Part shown: in pieces, positions 43,050 to 53,560 of the stretch
Layout of the letters: each line of letters opens with the position of its first letter
Position numbering within the stretch: the first letter of the stretch is position 1
From: Callorhinus ursinus
Lineage: Eukaryota; Chordata; Mammalia; Carnivora; Otariidae
DNA: 64,000 nucleotides
Assembly: GCF_003265705.1 (NCBI RefSeq)
Contig: NW_020313056.1
Coordinates: 8,179,149 to 8,243,148 of the forward strand
Reading direction: 5' to 3'
Notes under the pieces: generated by a model
What the model saw: only the letters and a program-made list of their open reading frames with translations
The model's database searches: none
Told to the model about the DNA's origin: nothing
Position numbers and translations under genes: made by a program

Positions 43050-43285
43050 TCCTTTAGAGCTAAACTCCAGGGTCAAACACACTCATGGTCATATTCCAGT
43101 TCCATCAGATACTCCTACCTCTATTACCCTGGGCAAGTGACTTAACTTTTCGAAGCCTTTGTTTTTGTGTCCCTTAAAAAAAAAAAAAAAAAGTAACATT
43201 ACTTACCTTGGACAGTGATTTTTTAGGGAAAAAATGTAATTTATTGAAAGCACTTCAGTACAGTAATTGCTGTTATTATTATTAT
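43050..43285 (+). mobile_element. MIR SINE with internal poly-A
   Basis: 'taccctgggcaagtgactta', 'cttttcgaagcctttgtttt', then an A-run (43175-43191), 'taacattacttaccttggac' and a 'ttattattattat' end. Confidence 0.8.
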
Positions 43286-43910
43286 ATTCATTTCTTCAGT
43301 ATTCATTCCTCTAAAAACAGGGGCAAAGCAACATGAGCAAAGACAGAAAGTTCACAGCACCTAATTAAAGGCCACCAGCTGGGCACAAGAAGAGCAGAAA
43401 ATGATCTGAGCGTCAGAGCTGACCGCAAGCTGCAGATGAGTCAGTGCTTCAGAGAACAAGCTCAGTGTAAGCCTGGGGGACTGGACTACCAGTGTGATTG
43501 GCAGACTCCTTAGCTGTGAACCTTCTGATCCATGATTCATGACTCACACCTTTCCAGGAGCATAGACTCTACATTTGGTCATCTCATCTTTTTAAAGGAA
43601 GTGGGAAGCTGTCCTGGGTCCAAAGGCATGGAGACAGTGGCCTGGGGGCTATTTATGTAAGAGACTGGAAGGATTTAAGAACAAGGTCATCTCTGCCTTA
43701 TGTTTACTTTACAAAGCAGCTGTTGGTCATGTCTATAGCAGCCCAAATAGAAGGAAACAGAACAGGAGGTGTGGCATGAACAGAAGGAGCACTAGATGGT
43801 GAGTCAGGAGACTTGTGACTCCACCGTGTGACCCAGGCCAATTTTGTCTCCATTGCAGACCAAAGTATCTCTACGTCTGTTGCAGGGATCCAGGCTGACC
43901 CACAGTCCTG
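43286..43910. other. Mostly unassigned sequence
   Basis: A weak MIR-like piece ('gactccaccgtgtgacccag', about 43817-43836) is the only repeat hint. Confidence 0.35.
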
Positions 43911-43914
43911 AGAT

Positions 43915-44330
43915 GACTGTGACAGATGGAAATGCCCTTGGCTTCAAGTAACTGGAAATCCAACAGACTGTGGCTCAATCAAGGATTTACTTACCCCACA
44001 TAATAAAAAGTTCAGAGGGAGGTGGTTGTTGGTCCTGATTTCGTGGCTCAAGAAAATGAGGGCTCTTGCCAGCCTCTCTGTAATTCCCATGGCTTCTCCT
44101 CACGGCTTCAGGACAGAGGCTTCAGTCCTTCTCCAGGTAGGAAGAAGAGTCTAGAAGGGCAACACCCGCCCGATCTACTCCCTTAGTCCCAAAGTAAAAG
44201 CTTTCCCAGAACCCTCAGAAGAGCTCCCCTCACATCTCATTGGGCAGAGCTGGTCACATGACCAATCACAGGCCTGCCTCAGCTGCAAGGGATGCTGGGA
44301 AAGGGAGGATGTGGGCACCCCCAAGAAAAG
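43915..44330 (-). mobile_element. Old LTR-like repeat, inverted
   Basis: 'ggcttcaagtaactggaaat', 'ccacataataaaaagttcag', 'ctcacatctcattgggcaga', 'agctgcaagggatgctggga' are the complement of the 3145-3665 family. Confidence 0.6.
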
Positions 44331-44479
44331 AGAGAGGGACGAGGTAGTGGCTGTTGGGGCTGCTGACTACGGGGTTTCAAGGCAGCAAACCTTCAATGTT
44401 GGCCCCCTCAAGGTCTGGGCATTCTGAAGCCACCATTGTCCTCCTGTGGGCCTCCCGGTTACAGTATAAGATGTGAGAA

Positions 44480-44600
44480 CAAGACATGAGCTTGAATCCT
44501 GACTCCGACATGGGCACTCTGTGGGATGGAGGGAGAGTTACTTGGTGTCTCTGAGACTTCAGGCATCACTTGTACAGAAAATCAAGTCCAACTCCTAACT
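44480..44600 (+). mobile_element. MIR fragment
   Basis: 'gagcttgaatcctgactccg' followed by 'gagttacttggtgtctctga' is diverged sense MIR. Confidence 0.6.
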
Positions 44601-45105
44601 GTGACTCTAGGACCGCCTTCAGGGTAGTCACACCGCACTGCAACCCAGACTCCCGGGGGGGCCAGCACGCGGGTTAATGCTCTGCTCTCGCCATCTTGAA
44701 AATCTTAACAATTTCAGCGCAAGGGGCCTGCTAACCCTGCCGCGGTTCTGCATGGTTTGTCAAGCCTTGCCCCAGCCGCCTGCTTGCTCTTCTCTGGCCT
44801 CATTTCTTGACATCCCCTCCCTCCTCCTCACTCCGTTCCCATTAGACACCCTTCTCCTCCCAAATGTTCCAAGCTCACTCCCCTCCGAAGGGCAGGACCC
44901 TGGGTGAAGTGGCTCTCTGCAGCGGATGCAGGCGGTGAAGGAGCGGGGAGCTGTCTGCCGACCACTGTCTCCATGGCTGAGCAGCAAGTCCTTCCTGGAA
45001 AGGGTGTGGGTGGCTCATCTTCATGCTTGCTTTATTTTTGCCTTCAGATTCTCATTAACATCTCTTGGTAGCATATTTTGGGGCAAAACTTCAGAATGTT
45101 GGCAA
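44601..45105. other. Unassigned, moderately CpG-bearing
   Basis: 'gctctgctctcgccatcttg' and 'aaaatcttaacaatttcagc' (about 44678-44717) recall a dispersed repeat possibly related to 1990-2090. Opposed frames at 44677-44987 have no support. Confidence 0.35.
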
Positions 45106-45109
45106 GAAG

Positions 45110-45275
45110 AAAATGAGGCAGTGCAGCAGGGGGTGAGAAGCTTGGGTTTTGGAGTCAGTGCTTGGTCATCTTGCTGTGTGGCTTTGAGCAAGTCACTTCA
45201 CCTCTGTGAGCCTCAGTTTTATGTAAAATAAGGACAACAGTATTTAGTTCATGGTGCTGTGTGCAGATGAACAGG
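45110..45275 (+). mobile_element. MIR SINE, near full length
   Basis: 'gcttgggttttggagtcagt', 'gtggctttgagcaagtcact', 'gagcctcagttttatgtaaa' are sense MIR from the box region onward. Confidence 0.88.
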
Positions 45276-45484
45276 CTGGGGAAACGGTCATTGTTATTAG
45301 AATATCAAAACTCTGAATGGATTATAAACTTTGTGTGGGAAGAAAACAAAAGGCTGTCCCTTCCCTGAAGCCAGTTCTAGTTTTCTTTCCTCTTAACTCC
45401 CAGAGCAATTTACATGGATTTCTCATGGTTTGTTTTTGCTGTAGCTATTTGTTTTCTGGTCTGGAAGTAGCTTTTTACCCACTC

Positions 45485-46090
45485 ATATAGTCTGGGTCTG
45501 TTGGTTGAAAGTGACAGAAACAAGCCCAACTCAAAGTGGCTTAAGAAAAAAAAAATGTGTATATGAATGCATTTGTTTACATAAATGAAAAGTTTTGAGA
45601 TGGGTTCAGCTTCAGGAGTGGCTGGATCCAGATGTGTACCTATTGTTTAGCAATCATGCTCTCTCCAGATCTCAGCTCTGTTTTCTTTTGTGTCAGTTAG
45701 GGTCACCCCACAGGGTGGCAAAGACAGTCCCCAGCATTTCCTAGGCTTCCATTCTGCCAGGTCAGCCAGTCAAGTGGAGAGAAGCAGACTTTTCTGTGTA
45801 CCCCCAGCCCGTGTCTGGGGGGTTGGCTCTGGTTGGCCCGACTTGGATCACATGCCCATGAGGCCAGGGAATAGAATATGCTCGCTGCCCAGGCCTGATC
45901 CATCTACAGCTCCTGTTGGGATGATAACCTACTCCCTCTTGAGCCACGTGGAGTGATGGTGGGGGAGGAGTGGTTCTCCAAAGGAAAACCAAGGTGCTGC
46001 TACCAGAAGGGGAGTGGGGGGGATGGACAGTGGTCAGGTACAAACAACATTTGGCCGTTGAATACCCCCTCAATTGTCCTATTATCTCTA
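45485..46090. mobile_element. Old interspersed repeat, longest copy of its family
   Basis: 'ggttgaaagtgacagaaaca', 'caactcaaagtggcttaaga', 'gagtggctggatccagatgt', 'ttggcccgacttggatcaca', 'ggaggagtggttctccaaag' and 'gctaccagaaggggagtggg'. Five shorter relatives exist in the window (550, 5985, 8455, 14645, 58985). Frames at 45690-46112 are inside it. Confidence 0.6.
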
Positions 46091-46309
46091 CTCCCAGGCC
46101 TCCTTTGGACATGCTCGGTGCTTAATGTTTGTTAAATGAGTGAGTGATTGTATAAGTACACTACTGAAAAAAAAAAAAAAGTCCATCTGATTTATCAGGA
46201 ATGGCATGCTCTTAGAGATAAGTTCCTAGGAGGAGCAAGGCATCCACTGATTTCCCGTGTCCTGCCCATTTTGATTCTAAATGCACAGGCCTGCATCCTT
46301 CCAAACCGC

Positions 46310-46740
46310 CAAGCCTTGACTCGGCCTGCCTGGGTGCAGAGCGCCGCGGCTTCCTGCCCGGTCCCACAGTGGGTCCCCGCAGGCCCGGACAGATGACGGT
46401 GAATCAGGAGTGGCTCACTCTGCCGCACAGACAGTGCCCAGGAGGCTCGAGCCCAGGGAGGTGATGAGCAGGGTCTGAGAGAGGCCGCCGGTCACCAGGT
46501 CTCTTTCCTCCTTGTTTTCCTCCTCACACTTCTGCCCGGTTCTCTTCCACATCAAGGACATCTGAAGCACCCTCTTCATGCCTGAGTCACGCGCAGGGAC
46601 CGGGCAGGTGGCGCCTGGAGGGAGGTGGGCGCAGGGGCCTGGCAGATGGGAGCACACACGCTCAGTCGAAGGGGAGCACCCGGGGCTTGCCTGTGGCCCG
46701 CTGTGGCCCCGTGAAAATGTGGGAGCGGGGTGGCCAGACC
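46310..46740. other. CpG-rich non-repeat patch
   Basis: Roughly twenty CpGs by eye in about 400 bp, clearly above the surroundings, and no recognised repeat. The minus strand is open for 80 codons (46657-46415), with pyrimidine-rich 'cag' ends upstream that could act as splice acceptors. The translation resembles no protein I can name, and I see no convincing splice donor. It could be a small exon, a minor CpG island or chance. Confidence 0.4.
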
Positions 46741-46744
46741 TTCT

Positions 46745-47130
46745 GATTATTTGACATAGACTTCATTTTTTAGAGAGTTGTACATTCACAGAGAAATTGA
46801 GCGGAAAGTACAGAGGTCCCATGTGCCCCCTGCCACCCCCCCTAACCATCAACATCCCCCATCAGAGGGTACCTTTGTTATAATCGATGGACCCATCATT
46901 ATCACCCAGAGGCCCCCGTTCACGTCAGGAGCTCACTCCTGCTGTTATACCTTCTGTGGGTCTGGACAAATGTGCAATGACATGTATCTATCACTGTAGT
47001 ACATTACAGAGTAGTTTCACTGCCCGAAAAATCTCTGTGCTCTGCCTCTTCGTCCTCCTCTCCCCTTCAGCCCCTAGCAACCGTTGGTCTTTCTGTTGTC
47101 CCCATAGTTTTGCCTTTTCTAGACCTTTTG
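46745..47130 (-). mobile_element. L1 LINE 3' UTR fragment (L1MB/MC type)
   Basis: 'agagaaattgagcggaaagt', 'acctttgttataatcgatgg', 'gcaatgacatgtatctatca', 'agagtagtttcactgcccga' and 'cccatagttttgccttttct' are a clear antisense L1 3' UTR. Confidence 0.85.
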
Positions 47131-47284
47131 ATTTTTTTTTTTTTATTGTTTTCCCTTGCAACGTCCATGGCTGCAACTGGACTGCCAACATCCGCTCTGC
47201 ACGGCTGATGCCCAGGCCAGTCTGGTTAAATATTTTGAATACTATTCCTGGAAATATCCCTTTCTTTAAATGCTGATGACAAAT

Positions 47285-47360
47285 CCTAATTTTATGAAAA
47301 CACCATGCAGGCAAATCAAATCATCTGCATTTGGCTCATGGGCCAGCAGTTTGAGATGGC
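47285..47360. mobile_element. DNA-transposon-like end
   Basis: 'accatgcaggcaaatcaaat' and 'ggctcatgggccagcagttt' match the fragment at 31995-32165. Confidence 0.5.
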
Positions 47361-47364
47361 AGAT

Positions 47365-47470
47365 ATGGGGATTAAGAAGAGAGGTTGGAGTCTGGTAGAT
47401 CTATTCTAGCTCTGTCACTTCCTAGCTGTGTGACCTTGGGCTAGTCCCCTTATCTCTCTAAACCCATCTG
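47365..47470 (+). mobile_element. MIR fragment
   Basis: 'ggttggagtctggtagatct', 'gtcacttcctagctgtgtga', 'ccttgggctagtccccttat' are sense MIR. Confidence 0.85.
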
Positions 47471-47775
47471 CAGGGGAGGGTCTGGAGCATGTGATTATGG
47501 AGGGGGACCCACCCAGTGCCAGTGTCTGAGGTTGGATGTCCTGGCATTTCCACAAGTTCCCTCGGATTCCAGGATGCACAACAAACCAAAACATAGATGT
47601 ACTGCTCTTGTAAAATTCAAAAACCGTAAAAATATCAAAGATCCCCAGAAATACACAGACTTTGGGGGTAGAGAGAAAAGAAAGACCAATTAAGACTTGA
47701 CACCCGCCTGGCTGGGCAAAGGAAAAAGAGTTTCTCGGCATCCCAGAAACCCAACATGACAACCACCATCGTGAT
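47471..47775. other. Unassigned sequence
   Basis: The 115-codon minus frame 47415-47762 spans this stretch and part of the MIR. No domain or splice evidence. Confidence 0.35.
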
Positions 47776-47779
47776 GAGG

Positions 47780-48060
47780 GCTCATGTTGTTGATTCAGGG
47801 TTAGGAGCCAGGTTCTGGAATCCCGCTTGTGCTATGGATTAGCTGTGTGACCTTGAGCAAGTAACTCAACCTCTCCGTGCACCAGAGCATCAGGGGTGCT
47901 GTTCTTGTTGTGGTCTGTGTGATTGGTGCCCCCTGGGCTGGGCAGTGCGTGGCTGTCCCTGGCGACCCTGAGGTCCTTGTCTGGAAAATGAGGATAATAT
48001 TTGCGAGGATTAAGTAAGTTAACACATACAACATGCTTGAGGCATGTGGTGTCTGGTGCA
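47780..48060 (+). mobile_element. MIR SINE split by an insertion of about 85 bp
   Basis: Left half: 'tggattagctgtgtgacctt', 'gagcaagtaactcaacctct'. Right half from about 47967: 'gtccttgtctggaaaatgag', 'gattaagtaagttaacacat', 'gcatgtggtgtctggtgcaa'. The interruption at about 47881-47966 is not recognised. Confidence 0.85.
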
Positions 48061-48134
48061 AGGCAGTGACTTCCTAAGGGTCTGCCAAGAGAAGTGTTAT
48101 TATCTGTGCTCTGTGCCACCTGCTCTCCCCGCAT

Positions 48135-48240
48135 CTAGTGCGGCTGTGCTATGATCACCCCATTTTACAGAAGAGAAAACTGAGGCTCAGAGAGGGTGGG
48201 GACTCACCCACTGTCACCCAACTAGTAAGTAGAAACGAGG
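48135..48240 (-). mobile_element. MIR fragment
   Basis: 'ccccattttacagaagagaa', 'aactgaggctcagagagggt' and 'cactgtcacccaactagtaa' are antisense MIR. Confidence 0.85.
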
Positions 48241-48880
48241 ACAATAAAAGCAATAAGGTGGAAAGGCAGGGAATATCTAACACTGATTGAGCGCCCGAGC
48301 TGTCGCCCTGTCGCATGCTGGGCCCACCTCGTTATCTCCAGCCTGTCTCCAACACCCATGCACTCCTGCCCCGGGGCCCCTGCCCTAAGAGGGTGTATTT
48401 CCTACTGCCCCTAAACTCCACGTAGGACCTGAGAGACGGTCAGCTCCAGGCAGGCCTGAGACAGCGTGAGTCTGGTTCTCAGAGTTTAGTCGAGGCTGGG
48501 TTCCCGGCGGGCGCCCTGGCCTTGTGACCAGAGCTTCACCCCTTCTTCCCTTTTATCCTCAGATTTCAAAGCACTTTCCGCTCACACTCTAATTAGAGAA
48601 GACACCTTCCTGCACTCCCGAGAGGCAGGTATTTATAATTAACTGCCTCTGCAAGGCTGCAGGGCATGGGGCTACAAACACTGCTAATTCTAGGATATAC
48701 CCACAGGATGTGGCCAGGACAGCCTTGACCGCCACCTACTCGGAGGCCCTCCCGGACTACCTGTTTCAAAGTCGTTCCTCCTCTCCCTCTGTCTCTCTCT
48801 CTCCTTCTCACCCCTGCTCTGCTTCTATGTACCGCTTATCAGGTTTTTTAAAAATCCTGTATTTATTTAATAGCATATTG
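48241..48880. other. Mostly unassigned stretch
   Basis: A weak MIR-like end at about 48275-48340 ('actgattgagcgcccgagct'). Otherwise no repeat or exon. Confidence 0.35.
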
Positions 48881-48884
48881 ACTT

Positions 48885-49015
48885 AAAATGATAGCAGCAG
48901 TAACATTCATAGAGAGCCACTCTGGGCTGGTCCTGCACTTTGCTTCTATCAGCCTCCTGGGGGCACAGAGAGGTTAGCTAACCTTGCCAAGCTCACACAG
49001 CTAGTGAGGAAGCTC
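48885..49015 (-). mobile_element. MIR fragment with internal deletion
   Basis: 'cagagaggttagctaacctt', 'gccaagctcacacagctagt' after a shortened left part. Confidence 0.75.
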
Positions 49016-49019
49016 TATT

Positions 49020-49275
49020 GAATTGCTTATTTGTTCCTTCATTTGAGTGTTTACTGTTTGTCCCCTCCAACCCCCAACCCCCCACCCATCCATCCAACCC
49101 TCTATCTATCCATTTACTCAATACATTAATTGAACAAAAACTGTATTCCTGGCTGGCCTTTGGGCCCCGAGGACACAGAGCGATCTTGTTCACTGCTGCA
49201 TCCCCAGTGCCCAGAACAATGTCTGCATGTAGTAGGTGCTGGATAAATATTTGTGGGTTGAATGAATTCGGGATC
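49020..49275 (+). mobile_element. L2 LINE 3' end
   Basis: 'gttcactgctgcatccccag', 'tgcatgtagtaggtgctgga', 'taaatatttgtgggttgaat' are the L2 terminus. Confidence 0.82.
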
Positions 49276-49451
49276 CTGTGCTCAGCCTGTGTGAGAGCAC
49301 CATCTCTGTGTAAATATAGACATCTTTTTCTGTGCCTGAGGGAGAAGGAAAACCACATCCACTCTTCCCTAATTCTCCACCCTCCTTCATGTCTCCACGC
49401 CTTTGCTCAAGCTGTTCCCTCTGGTGGCCTTCCCTTTCCCATCATGTAGAT

Positions 49452-49673
49452 CAGGGGTTGGTAAACTACAGCCTGGGGGCCCAGAGTGGCCCATCACCGG
49501 TTTTTGTGAATAAAGTTTTACTGGAACACAGCCCCATCGGTTTGTCTAAGTATCACCTATGGCTGCTTTTGATCTATAACAGAATTGAGTAGTTGCAACA
49601 GAGAACTGTGGAGCCTGAGTATTTTCTCTCTGGCCCTTTACAGACAAGTTTTGTCAACTCCTGATTTAGCTAA
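49452..49673 (+). mobile_element. hAT-like DNA transposon with TIRs and 8-bp TSD
   Basis: Ends 'caggggttggtaaact' and 'agttttgtcaactcctg' are imperfect inverted repeats. The flanks 'atgtagat' (49444-49451) and 'atttagct' (49674-49681) match at six of eight bases, as expected for an old hAT insertion. The interior has 'aataaagttttactggaaca'. Confidence 0.85.
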
Positions 49674-49702
49674 TTTTCCTATATCCTTTAAGAGTGAGTT
49701 GA

Positions 49703-49840
49703 GGGGCGCTTGGGTGGCTCAGTGGGTTAAGTGCCGCCTCTTGATTTCGGCTCAGGTCATGATCTCAGGGTTGTGAGATCAAGCCCCACGTGGAGTCTGC
49801 ATGAGATTCTCTCTCCCTCTCACTCCGCCCCTCACGCTCA

Positions 49841-49877
<37 letters not shown>

Positions 49878-49902
49878 ATAAATAAATAAATCTTAAAAAA
49901 AA
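49703..49902 (+). mobile_element. Can-SINE
   Basis: Head 'gggcgcttgggtggctcagt', (CT)n at 49846-49874 and tail 'gaaataaataaataaatctt'. An imperfect TSD 'gagtgagttga' / 'gatgagttga' is at 49692-49702 and 49903-49912. Confidence 0.96.
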
Positions 49903-50214
49903 GATGAGTTGAAATGCTTCCACCTCCAGGAAGCCTTCTGTAATTTCTCAGGCTGGATTAAGAGCCCCTACTATGTGCTCCCATAGCCCCATGCTTCTTC
50001 CTAAAATAGGGTTTCTTAACCTACCCCCATCCTAAGAGCCCTTTAATCTATTTTTTCCCTAATTGCCAACTCCTCTCCACCAGTGAAATTTTAATATACA
50101 GATCGATGGTATATCTGTTTGTGTACTGTAGCCCTTTGGAAGGTCACAAACCATTGTACTATCCCAAACTTTTTTGCCCCTGTTGAGAATACATGCTAAC
50201 CTAACTCTTATCAT

Positions 50215-50330
50215 GCTGTATTCATTCAGTTGTACAGAATGCATTGTGCACCTACTATGTGCTGGACCCTGTTCTAAGCCCAGAGGACATGTGGTATAGA
50301 TACGAGACACAGTCCCCGGGTCTAATCATC
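50215..50330 (-). mobile_element. L2 LINE 3' end
   Basis: 'gtgcacctactatgtgctgg' and 'accctgttctaagcccagag' are the inverted L2 terminus. Confidence 0.75.
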
Positions 50331-50349
50331 TATTCATGGGAATCATCCC

Positions 50350-50465
50350 TCACTCTGAGCAACATGGTGGCAGGGACTCAGCTAATTCAACTTCACATCA
50401 GAATCGTTTCCCAGGGCCTGGCACATAGTAGGTATTTAACGAGTTCAATGACTGGTTCATATAAG
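50350..50465 (+). mobile_element. L2 LINE 3' end
   Basis: 'ggtggcagggactcagctaa' and 'gggcctggcacatagtaggt' are L2, opposed to the copy just before it. Confidence 0.7.
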
Positions 50466-52020
50466 TAGTTGTGGAAACGTAAAGGCACAGGGTTGAGGGG
50501 ATGATTCAGAAAAGTAAAGGTGCATTGGAATAGAGACAGGGATTTTTGGATCGATGGTCCCATTTTGGAGATTTCCAATGAGCCCATGGCATAATGTCGT
50601 CTGGTAGGCCACAGTGGTGTGCCATCCTTCCCCAGGCTGTGATACAGATGTCACAAATGGACAGCTCCAGCTATGGGTGTGTATTTTGGTTTGTTCTTCA
50701 CAGTGTTAAAGACTAACACACAGAGAAATTAGATTGATGGCCAATCTTTAGAAATTGGGAGACTTCATATAAAAATCTGAATTTCTGTCTTCTCTGGAAC
50801 GAAAGGGAGTGATCAGGCAGCCTTGGACCTATATTCCTCATTGGCAGGAATCAGATGCAGCTGAGGAGCTGCTGCCGCTTCAGATGGGACACACACTCAC
50901 CAGTTTGCCCCAGTCCCTACCCCTCCCTGCTGTCAGCTCAAGCTGGAGCCAAGAGTCAGTTGCTTTCCTTACACCTGGCCCCCTTCACTCTTGCCAGGCT
51001 CCTAAAGGCTTTTGAGCTTTTGATCCCCAGGGTCTGCTGGTAAGAAGGTCACAGTTAGAGACCTTCAAGGCACATCTATGGCAGGCCCTGCCCTCTGGGT
51101 TCCTGAGGGGTCTGACCTGGGGGAGGTGACACTGTAAGGGGGGGGATGGGAGGGGAAGAGAGAAACCAGGGTATTTCTCCCGCTCCCTATGCCTCAGGCA
51201 CTAGATGTGCTCCTTGGTGGCTGCAAACTGTTGCTGGCCTAGCCCTCACTGGCTAGCTGGACTGTAGGATTCAGTCTCATGTTCGTCTCTATAGCCCCAG
51301 AGCCAACAGCAGCTTCTGGCTCTGGACTCCCTCACCCTCCTGGTGTGTCTCCACCACGCGTAACCCGTCCCCATATTAAATTCCCTCTGCTGAAGGACCT
51401 GAGTGTGTGGAGGCAAGTGAACCCTCCTCTCTGGGAGACAAAAGAATGTCAGGCTTGGTGGTCTCAGAGGCCTCTGGTCACTGCCAGTGGCTGAGTTCCC
51501 CAGGGAAGAGACAGCATGTTTGATCTCCACCCACCCACCCCCCGCCCCCAGCTGGAAGACTCTACAGGAGGCCCTGGTGAGGCAGGAGGACAAGACCCTT
51601 CTGGAATTGCTGGTCCTGGACACCTGGAGGAAATGGGGCCATAGAGTGAGCTCAGTACTGCAGTGACCGCACAGGGAGGCGAGGCATGAGCATGCACCTG
51701 ACCACTGGGAGGGGCAAGACACGGGCTCCGAGGTGGGAAGCCTGGAGATAGAACCTGCCACCTTAGAACCCATTAGGTGACTGGGCCTGGCTCGCCAAGC
51801 TGGAGGGCAGAGTTGGGGAGAGTCTCTCTGGGCATATCTGCTGTAATATAAATGGTGTAGCCCTGTTTCATTTTTTCCTTGAATTCAGGAAATTGCAGCC
51901 CTGTGCTCCTGGTGATCACACTGGTGGGAGGATGATTAAATAAATGATCAGAAGCAAAAAGGAACTATACTGAATGTCCTTTTTGCTTCCTTTTGATGGG
52001 GGAGTTCAGGGAGTTCTTCA
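50466..52020. other. Long unassigned stretch
   Basis: About 1.5 kb with no confident repeat. The 175-codon minus frame 51246-51773 has no domain, and the opposite strand is also partly open, pointing to composition rather than a gene. G- and C-rich runs at 51136-51148 and 51525-51550. Confidence 0.35.
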
Positions 52021-52027
52021 TTTGTTG

Positions 52028-52073
52028 TGTGTGTGCGCGCGGGCTTATGCACGCACGTGCGTGCGTGTGTGTG
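52028..52073. repeat. Compound TG/CG/TGCG tract
   Basis: 'gtgtgtgtgcgcgcgggc' followed by 'cacgcacgtgcgtgcgtgtg'; alternating purine-pyrimidine DNA that could adopt Z-form. Confidence 0.85.
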
Positions 52074-52112
52074 TTACGTATGTTTCTATACCGCATCTAG
52101 CTGGGTCTTTTA

Positions 52113-52293
52113 AAGATTTTTATTTATTTGAGAGAGAGAATGAGAGAGAGAGAGCATGAGAGGGGGGAGGGTCAGAGGGAGAAGCAGACTCCCCGCTGAG
52201 CAGGGAGCCGGATGCGGGACTCGATCCCGGGACTCCAGGATCATGACCTGAGCCGAAGGCAGTCGCTGAACCAACTGAGCCACCGAGGCGCCC
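52113..52293 (-). mobile_element. Can-SINE with perfect TSD
   Basis: Minus copy with 'cgctgagcagggagccggat' and head 'aaccaactgagccaccgagg'. A perfect 16-bp TSD, 'ctagctgggtctttta', at 52097-52112 and 52294-52309. Confidence 0.97.
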
Positions 52294-52729
52294 CTAGCTG
52301 GGTCTTTTAGAAAACAAGAGTCTACATGTGATGTAACTCTGCAGGGCAACTCGATCTTTGGGAATAAACATCTTCCCAGCTCTTTGGGTTGCTGTCTGTC
52401 CTCCCCACCACATTGGTACCCCCAGGGGAAGAGCAACAGGCCTACTTTGCTCCCCATGTCCTCATGCGCATAGGTGTGAAAGTATTAAGAAAAGTCTTGG
52501 TACACCATACACAAAAATTGACTCCAACGGATCAGAGACGTGAATGTAAGACCCAACACCATAAAACTAGAAAGAAATGCAGGCAGGAAGCTTCTTGACA
52601 TCAGTCTAGGCAGTGATGTTTTAGATTTGACACCCAATAGCAAAGGCAGCAAAAGTGAAAATAAACAAGTGAGACTCCATCTACCTGAAACGCTTCAGCA
52701 CAGCAAAGGAAGCTAACAGTAAAATGAAA

Positions 52730-52850
52730 AGGCATTTTCATTTTAATGAAATTTTTTTAAATTTTTAAATTTTAATTTAAATTTATTTTAAATTTTAATT
52801 TAAAGTTTAAAAAAATTTCCATATTTAAAAAAATATTTGCAAATCGTATA
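52730..52850. repeat. AT-rich low-complexity block inside L1
   Basis: 'tttaaatt' repeats in both orientations form an AT-rich near-palindrome within the L1 body. Confidence 0.75.
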
Positions 52851-53372
52851 TCTGAAAAGGAGCTAATATCCAAAATAGATAAAGAACTTACATAACTCAA
52901 TAACAAAAAACCAAACGATTGAATTAAAAATGGGCAGAAGATCTAAATAGACATTTTTCCAAAGAATATGTACAGATGGCCAACAGGTACATGAAAAGAT
53001 GCTCAATATCACTAACCATCAGCAAATCAAAACCACAATGAGATATCGCCTCACACCTGTCAGAATGGCAATTATCCCAAAGATTAGAAACAACAAGTGT
53101 TGGCGAGGATGTGAAGAAAAAGGAACCCTCACGCACTGTTGGGTGGGGGGGGTGTAAATCGGTGCAGCCACTGTGATAAACAATTAAAAGTAGAATTAAC
53201 ATATGATCCAGCAATCCCACGTCTGTATATTTATCCAAAGAAAATAAAAACACTAATTCAAAAAAGACATCTGCACTCGATGTGCAGTGCAGCATTCTTT
53301 ACAATAGCCCAGACATGGAAGCAACCTGAGGGTCTACCAACAGATAAATGGATGAAGAAGATGTGATGTGAT

Positions 53373-53373
<1 letters not shown>

Positions 53374-53404
<31 letters not shown>

Positions 53405-53560
53405 GTATGTTGTAATGATGTAATGATGTAATATACATATATAACATCAGAATATATAGATTAGATATATATATCAGAATATTACTCAACCATATTAGAG
53501 AGATATAAATCAGAATATATATATTATATATATATATATCAGAATATTACTTAGCCATAA
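53374..53560. repeat. (CA)n and (TA)n compound microsatellite in L1
   Basis: A (CA)n run at about 53374-53397 is followed by TA-rich units and a duplicated 'cagaatattact' segment (about 53474 and 53540). It replaces the normal L1 spacing before 'tagccataaaaagaag'. Confidence 0.9.

Larger units (their letters stand above)
49330..50005 (+). mobile_element. L2 LINE interrupted by a hAT element and a Can-SINE
   Basis: Left: 'cgcctttgctcaagctgttc', 'cctctggtggccttcccttt'. Right, after the insertions: 'ccaggaagccttctgtaatt', 'gcccctactatgtgctccca'. Both parts lie in L2 consensus order. Confidence 0.8.

Noticed and set aside
46415..46657. Faint resemblance of a minus-strand peptide (TLLITSLGSSLLGT) to the first membrane segment of GLUT-type sugar transporters
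   Set aside because: The diagnostic residues after the helix are absent and no donor site follows. Kept only as an unspecified CpG-rich patch.
51246..51773. 175-codon minus-strand open frame
   Set aside because: No domain, no splice context, and the other strand is also open in part, as expected from GC-rich DNA.
53139..53366. 75-codon frame that looks like a real protein
   Set aside because: It is the C-terminal relic of L1 ORF2 inside a truncated L1, not a host gene.
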